Source: an uncultured Azohydromonas sp. (GTDB lineage Bacteria > Pseudomonadota > Gammaproteobacteria > Burkholderiales > Burkholderiaceae_C). Taken from it: a stretch of DNA of 19,717 bases. The stretch's first letter is position 1. Every line of letters begins with the position of its first letter. The DNA is taken from contig NZ_CALAOH010000015.1 in NCBI RefSeq assembly GCF_937926365.1, forward strand, positions 1 to 19,717. The letters are read 5' to 3'. The notes under the pieces were generated by a model that did not search any database, was not told the DNA's origin, and was given only the letters and a program-made list of their open reading frames with translations. Below are positions 15,697 through 19,717 of the stretch, in pieces. The translations under genes and the position numbers were made by a program.

Positions 15697-16917
15697 TCAG
15701 TGCGCGGCCCACTGGATCGTGCTGATGTCGATGCCGTCCTGGTACATCTCCCACAGCGGCGAAAGCTCGCGCAGCTTGGCCACGCGGTCCTTGAGCGTGG
15801 TGATCGCGTAGTCGATCTCTTCCTCGGTCGTGAAGCGGCCGATCGTCATGCGCAGGCTGGAGTGCGCCAACTCGTCGCTGCGGCCCAGCGCACGCAGCAC
15901 GTAGCTGGGCTCCAGACTGGCCGAGGTACAGGCCGAGCCCGAACTCACCGCGATGCCCTTGATGCCCATGATCAGCGACTCGCCCTCGACGAAGTTGAAG
16001 CTGATGTTCAGGTTGTGCGGCACCCGCTTCTCCAGGTCGCCGTTGACGAAGGTCTGCTCAATGTCCGACAGCCCCTTGAGCAGCCGCTGCTGCAGCGCGC
16101 GGATGCGCTCGCGCTCGGCCGGCCCCTCTTCCTTGGCGATGCGGAAGGCCTCGCCCATGCCCACGATCTGGTGCGTGGGCAGCGTGCCGGAGCGCATGCC
16201 GCGCTCATGGCCGCCGCCGTGCATCTGCGCTTCCAGGCGCACGCGCGGCTTGCGGCGCACGTACAGCGCGCCGATGCCCTTGGGCCCGTAGGTCTTGTGC
16301 GAGGCCAGGCTCATCAGGTCCACCGGCAGCGTCTGCAGGTCGATGTCCACCTTGCCCGTGGCCTGCGCCGCATCGACGTGGAAGATGATCCCGCGCTCGC
16401 GGCAGATCGTGCCGATGGCCGGGATGTCCTGGATCACGCCGATCTCGTTGTTCACCAGCATCACTGACACCAGGATGGTGTCCGGACGCAGCGCGGCCTT
16501 GAACTTTTCCAGGTCCAGCAGCCCGTCCTCCTGGACGTCCAGGTAGGTGGCCTCGAAGCCCTGGCGCTCCAGCTCGCGCACCGTGTCCAGCACCGCCTTG
16601 TGCTCGGTCTTGACGGTGATGATGTGCTTGCCGCGCGTCTTGTAGAAATGCGCCGCGCCCTTGAGCGCGAGGTTGTTGGACTCGGTGGCGCCGGAGGTCC
16701 AGACGATCTCGCGCGGGTCGGCGTTGATCAGCGCGGCGACCTGCGCGCGCGCCTTCTCCACCGCCTCTTCCGCCTCCCAGCCCCAGGCATGGCTGCGCGA
16801 GGCGGGGTTGCCGAAGTGCTCACGCAGCCACGGCACCATCGCATCGACCACGCGCGGGTCCACCGGCGTGGTGGCGCCATAGTCCATGTAGATCGGGAAG
16901 TGCGGCGTCATGTCCAT
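15697..16917 (-). CDS. iscS: Cysteine desulfurase IscS
   Basis: IscS is a PLP enzyme that converts cysteine to alanine and passes persulfide sulfur to IscU, and also to tRNA-thiolation proteins. The 406-residue product has the cofactor lysine K208 (SHKTYGPKG) and H106 (KTEHKAVL). The catalytic cysteine is C330 in the flexible loop SSGSACTSASLEPSYVL. The frame is open to 16959; the ATG at 16917 (MDMTPHFPIYMDYGATTPVD) fits the family length (404 in E. coli), and the ATG at 16911 is an equal alternative. Neither start has a strong ribosome-binding site. An 88-base gap with a 12-bp palindrome separates it from iscR. Confidence 0.97.
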   Translation of the reverse strand: MDMTPHFPIYMDYGATTPVDPRVVDAMVPWLREHFGNPASRSHAWGWEAEEAVEKARAQVAALINADPREIVWTSGATESNNLALKGAAHFYKTRGKHIITVKTEHKAVLDTVRELERQGFEATYLDVQEDGLLDLEKFKAALRPDTILVSVMLVNNEIGVIQDIPAIGTICRERGIIFHVDAAQATGKVDIDLQTLPVDLMSLASHKTYGPKGIGALYVRRKPRVRLEAQMHGGGHERGMRSGTLPTHQIVGMGEAFRIAKEEGPAERERIRALQQRLLKGLSDIEQTFVNGDLEKRVPHNLNISFNFVEGESLIMGIKGIAVSSGSACTSASLEPSYVLRALGRSDELAHSSLRMTIGRFTTEEEIDYAITTLKDRVAKLRELSPLWEMYQDGIDISTIQWAAH

Positions 16918-17005
16918 GGGAAAGAGCTTTTGTCCAGCATTGGGCGGGCGGCACGCCACCCGCGGGTGTTTCAGGGAAGGCGGAGCGCCCGTGCGCCCCG
17001 CGCGC

Positions 17006-17539
17006 TCACTTGGTGAAAGCGTTGCCCAGCGCGAAGACCGAGTTGGGCGCCGTGACCTTGATCGGCTTGACCACCGGGGTGCTGGAGATGGCGCGCTTGA
17101 CGGGCGCCTCCTCCACCGACACGCCCTTGGCGATCTGGTCGTCCACGAGCTTCTGCAGCGAGATGGAATCGAGGTACTCGATCATCTTGTTGTTGAGGTT
17201 GGTCCAGAGCTCGTGCGTCATGCACTTGCCCGAGTCCTCGCCCATGCAGTTTTCCTTGCCGCCGCAGCCCGTGGCGTCCAGCGCCTCGTCCACGGCAACG
17301 ATGATGTCGGCCACGGTGATGTCTTCGGCCTTGCGGCCCAGCGAGTAGCCGCCGCCCGGGCCACGGGTGCTCTCCACGAGCTCGTGGCGGCGCAGCTTGC
17401 CGAACAGCTGCTCCAGATACGACAGCGAGATCTGCTGGCGCTGGCTGATCGCCGCCAAGGCGACCGGGCCTGAATGCGAGCGCAGCGCCAGATCGATCAT
17501 CGCGGTGACGGCAAAACGGCCCTTGGTGGTAAGACGCAT
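17006..17539 (-). CDS. iscR: Fe-S cluster-sensing transcriptional regulator IscR (Rrf2 family)
   Basis: IscR binds a [2Fe-2S] cluster and, when loaded, represses the isc operon. The 177-residue product starts MRLTTKGRFAVTAMIDLAL, an Rrf2 winged helix with recognition helix around 28-40 and the wing STRGPGGGYSLGR. The cluster ligands are C92, C98, C106 and H109. The last Cys spacing is seven residues rather than the five of E. coli IscR (C92/C98/C104/H107). The ATG at 17539 is chosen over an upstream one (17569) by family alignment; GGAGTACTTCG lies just before it. It is the first gene of the operon, and a probable IscR site overlaps its promoter. Confidence 0.96.
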   Translation of the reverse strand: MRLTTKGRFAVTAMIDLALRSHSGPVALAAISQRQQISLSYLEQLFGKLRRHELVESTRGPGGGYSLGRKAEDITVADIIVAVDEALDATGCGGKENCMGEDSGKCMTHELWTNLNNKMIEYLDSISLQKLVDDQIAKGVSVEEAPVKRAISSTPVVKPIKVTAPNSVFALGNAFTK

Positions 17540-17624
17540 CGAAGTACTCCTGCGCCGCTGCGGCGGCAATCGCTGACCCTGTCCTCCCGCGGATCACACG
17601 GGTCGGCCGTCATGCGACCTGTTA

Positions 17625-17640
17625 CCCCCCTTCGGGGGCT
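17625..17640 (-). other. Hairpin in the iscR leader
   Basis: On the minus strand AGCCCCC pairs with GGGGGGT around a GAA loop, inside the predicted iscR leader about 85 bases before the ATG. No T run follows. Function is unknown. Confidence 0.4.
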
Positions 17641-17650
17641 TCCCACCCGG

Positions 17651-17678
17651 CTTATTCCGAGTGTTTTGGTCGATTATA
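17651..17678 (-). promoter_or_regulatory. iscR: isc operon promoter -10 with overlapping type 1-like IscR site
   Basis: On the minus strand a perfect TATAAT (17678-17673) merges into ATAATCGACCAAAACACTCG followed by GAATAAG. This resembles the type 1 IscR operator (ATA..TGACC-N6-ACTCGG). The site covers the -10 and the predicted start near 17666, so bound holo-IscR would block transcription. No clear -35 is present. The leader to the iscR ATG is about 127 bases. Confidence 0.65.
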
Positions 17679-17923
17679 CATGAAGCCACCCTTTGGACTC
17701 GGGGGAACTACGCAGAAGTTCCCTGGATGCCATCGGGGTTTACACCCTGGAACCATACCGCGCCTGCACAAAGCTTGCTTTGGCGCAACCCCGGGTTGCG
17801 TGATGGGCGGTCCCCTCGCCTCTCGGTGGGATTGCCGGGCATGGACCGCCGTGCTGGGGCCGGCGATGACGGCGGCGCCGAGCCAAGCCGGGGCCGGGAC
17901 CAGCGCGGGGCCGGCCCCGCGCC
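17679..17923. other. uvrB-iscR intergenic stretch rich in inverted repeats
   Basis: No gene is supported in the 384 bases between the uvrB stop and the iscR ATG. Upstream of the isc promoter lie perfect inverted repeats at 17703-17723 (GGGAACT/AGTTCCC), 17769-17782 (CAAAGC/GCTTTG), 17784-17800 (CGCAACC/GGTTGCG), 17806-17850 (GGCGGTCC/GGACCGCC) and 17903-17922 (a 20-base palindrome right after uvrB). None has a following T run on the minus strand, so the uvrB terminator, if any, is not of the classic type. Confidence 0.5.
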
Positions 17924-19717
17924 TCAGCCGCGGCCGTTGATGGGCACCACGTTGCTGTCGTGCACCGCCGCGCCGAAGGCCTGCTCGCGCAGCAGCGCGA
18001 GCTGGTCGCGCAGCCGTGCCGCCTGTTCGAACTCCAGGTTGCGCGCGTGCTCCAGCATCTGCTTTTCCAGCAGCTTGATGCGCTTGCCCAGGTCCTTCTC
18101 GCTCATGGTCTCCACCGCGGCGGCGGCCTGTGCGTTCTTGAGGTCGTCCTTGGCGGTCTTGTCCGAGACCACCCCGTCGATCATTTCGCGCACCTGCTTG
18201 CGCACCGTGCGCGGCGTGATGCCGCGCTCGGCGTTGTAGGCCTCCTGCTTGGCGCGCCGGCGCAGGGTTTCGTCGATGGCGCGGCGCATGGAGTCGGTGA
18301 TCCTGTCGGCGTAGAGGATGGCCTTGCCCGAGGCGTTGCGCGCCGCGCGGCCGATGGTCTGGATCAGGCTGCGCTCAGCGCGAAGGAAGCCCTCCTTGTC
18401 CGCATCCAGGATCGCCACCAGCGACACCTCCGGGATGTCCAGGCCCTCGCGCAGCAGGTTGATGCCCACCAGCACGTCGAACAGGCCCAGCCGCAGGTCA
18501 CGGATGATCTCCACCCGCTCCACCGTGTCCACGTCGGAGTGCAGGTAGCGCACCTTCACGCCGTTGTCGGTGAGGTAGTCGGTGAGCTGCTCGGCCATGC
18601 GCTTGGTCAGCGTGGTGATGAGCACGCGCTCGTCGCGCTCCACGCGCTCGCGGATCTCCTGCAGCACGTCGTCCACCTGGTGCAGCGCCGGGCGCACCTC
18701 GATCTCCGGATCGACCAGTCCGGTGGGGCGCACCACCTGCTCCACCACCTGCCCGGCGTGGCGCTGCTCGTAGTCCGCCGGCGTCGCGGAGACGAAGACG
18801 CACTGGCGCATCTTGGTCTCGAACTCCTCGAACTTCAGCGGCCGGTTGTCCAGCGCCGAGGGCAGCCGGAAGCCGTACTCCACCAGCGTGGTCTTGCGGG
18901 CGCGGTCGCCGTTGTACATGCCGCCGAACTGGCCGATGAGCACGTGCGACTCGTCAAAGAACATCAGCGCGTCGCGCGGCAGGTAGTCCACCAGCGTGGG
19001 CGGCGGCGAGCCCGGCTCGGCGCCGGAGAGGTGGCGGGTGTAGTTCTCGATGCCCTTGCAGTGCCCCACCTCCTGCAGCATCTCCAGGTCGAAGCGGGTG
19101 CGCTGCTCCAGGCGCTGCGCCTCCACCAGCTTGCCCATGGCGACGAACTCGTCCACGCGCTGGCGCAGCTCGGCTTTGATGCCCTCGATGGCCGCGAGCA
19201 CGCGCTCGCGCGGCGTCACGTAGTGGCTGCTGGGGTAGACCGTGAAGCGCGGGATCTTCTGCCGGATGCGCCCGGTGAGCGGGTCGAAGAGCTGCAGCGA
19301 CTCCACCTCGTCGTCGAAGAGCTCGATGCGGATGGCCAGCTCCGAGTGTTCAGCCGGGAACACGTCGATGGTGTCGCCGCGCACGCGAAAAGCGCCGCGC
19401 GAGAACTCCATGTCGTTGCGCGAATACTGCATGCGTACCAGCTGCGCGATCACGTCGCGCTGGCCCATCTTGTCGCCCACGCGCAGCGTCATCACCATCT
19501 GGTGGTAGTCGGCCGGGTTGCCGATGCCGTAGATGGCCGAGACCGAGGCCACGATCACCACGTCGCGCCGCTCCAGCAGGCTCTTGGTGGCCGACAGCCG
19601 CATCTGCTCGATGTGCTCGTTGATCGCGCTGTCCTTCTCGATGAACAGGTCGCGCTGCGGCACGTAGGCCTCGGGCTGGTAGTAGTCGTAGTAGCTGACG
19701 AAGTACTCGACGGCGTT
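17924..19717 (-). CDS. uvrB: Excinuclease ABC subunit UvrB, N-terminus cut by the window edge
   Basis: UvrB verifies DNA damage handed over by UvrA and recruits UvrC in nucleotide excision repair. The 597 visible residues begin inside the beta-hairpin (YYDYYQPEAYVPQRD), which locks one strand at the lesion. They continue through the damage-binding region (EKDSAINEHIEQMRLSATKS), helicase motifs (LLREGLDIPEVSLVAILDAD, SLIQTIGRAARN), and the C-terminal UVR domain (LEKQMLEHARNLEFEQAARLRDQL) that contacts UvrC. The Walker A motif and roughly the first 90 residues lie beyond the right edge. The frame is intact to the last base, so this is truncation by the window and not a pseudogene. It points toward the isc operon, but the long gap and isc promoter argue for separate transcription. 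Confidence 0.97.
   Translation of the reverse strand, partial: NAVEYFVSYYDYYQPEAYVPQRDLFIEKDSAINEHIEQMRLSATKSLLERRDVVIVASVSAIYGIGNPADYHQMVMTLRVGDKMGQRDVIAQLVRMQYSRNDMEFSRGAFRVRGDTIDVFPAEHSELAIRIELFDDEVESLQLFDPLTGRIRQKIPRFTVYPSSHYVTPRERVLAAIEGIKAELRQRVDEFVAMGKLVEAQRLEQRTRFDLEMLQEVGHCKGIENYTRHLSGAEPGSPPPTLVDYLPRDALMFFDESHVLIGQFGGMYNGDRARKTTLVEYGFRLPSALDNRPLKFEEFETKMRQCVFVSATPADYEQRHAGQVVEQVVRPTGLVDPEIEVRPALHQVDDVLQEIRERVERDERVLITTLTKRMAEQLTDYLTDNGVKVRYLHSDVDTVERVEIIRDLRLGLFDVLVGINLLREGLDIPEVSLVAILDADKEGFLRAERSLIQTIGRAARNASGKAILYADRITDSMRRAIDETLRRRAKQEAYNAERGITPRTVRKQVREMIDGVVSDKTAKDDLKNAQAAAAVETMSEKDLGKRIKLLEKQMLEHARNLEFEQAARLRDQLALLREQAFGAAVHDSNVVPINGRG

Noticed and set aside
16957..16968. 12-bp palindrome CACCCGCGGGTG between iscR and iscS as an operator
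   Set aside because: It is GC-rich, isolated and unlike known IscR sites; nothing else supports a role.

Overview
The window is very GC-rich, densely coded chromosomal DNA from a betaproteobacterium. The best fit is order Burkholderiales, probably Comamonadaceae or a close relative. The basis is gene content and order: pnp, an NAD(P)H:quinone oxidoreductase, tpiA, secG and tRNA-Leu together (a block that usually precedes the nuo operon in this order), an iscRSUA-hscBA-fdx cluster, and the protein sequences themselves. There are no insertion sequences, phage genes, CRISPR arrays or signs of recent transfer.

Layout, left to right. (1) 1-5103, minus strand: PNPase (pnp) leads a tight run of genes, pnp > quinone oxidoreductase > tpiA > secG > tRNA-Leu(GAG). 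The run points out of the left edge. (2) 5104-6731, minus: rpsO with a structured leader and its own terminator, preceded by a class I/II aminotransferase. (3) 6813-7847, minus: tsaD, for the t6A tRNA modification. (4) 7916-11884, plus: a nitrate-uptake module, consisting of nasT (ANTAR antiterminator) and a tripartite ABC importer (binding protein, permease, ATPase). (5) 11885-12047: three successive hairpins, two or three of them terminators, closing convergent units. (6) 12048-17539, minus: the complete Fe-S assembly operon iscR-iscS-iscU-iscA-hscB-hscA-fdx. (7) 17924-19717, minus: the C-terminal ~85 % of uvrB, cut by the right edge.

The most interesting part is the 314-base nasT-nrtA gap. 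It carries a near-consensus sigma-54 promoter with two NtrC-like half-sites upstream, spaced 32 bp centre to centre. Next come two hairpins, each with a hexanucleotide loop that has A at position 1 and G at position 4, which is the RNA signature recognised by ANTAR proteins. After these lie a competing short hairpin, an intrinsic terminator with seven T, and the nrtA ribosome-binding site. The gene next door encodes the matching ANTAR protein, so sensor output and RNA target can both be read in one window. A second sigma-54-like element lies just before nasT and would give an almost leaderless mRNA. No nasS partner gene and no assimilatory reductase gene is present in the window.

Other regulatory structure includes a probable S15 autoregulatory pseudoknot before rpsO, a long hairpin in the pnp leader, a type 1-like IscR site overlapping the TATAAT of the isc promoter, and a UUCG-capped hairpin that splits iscRSUA from hscBA-fdx. 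The system types are known; these particular RNA elements are read directly from the sequence and have not been tested.
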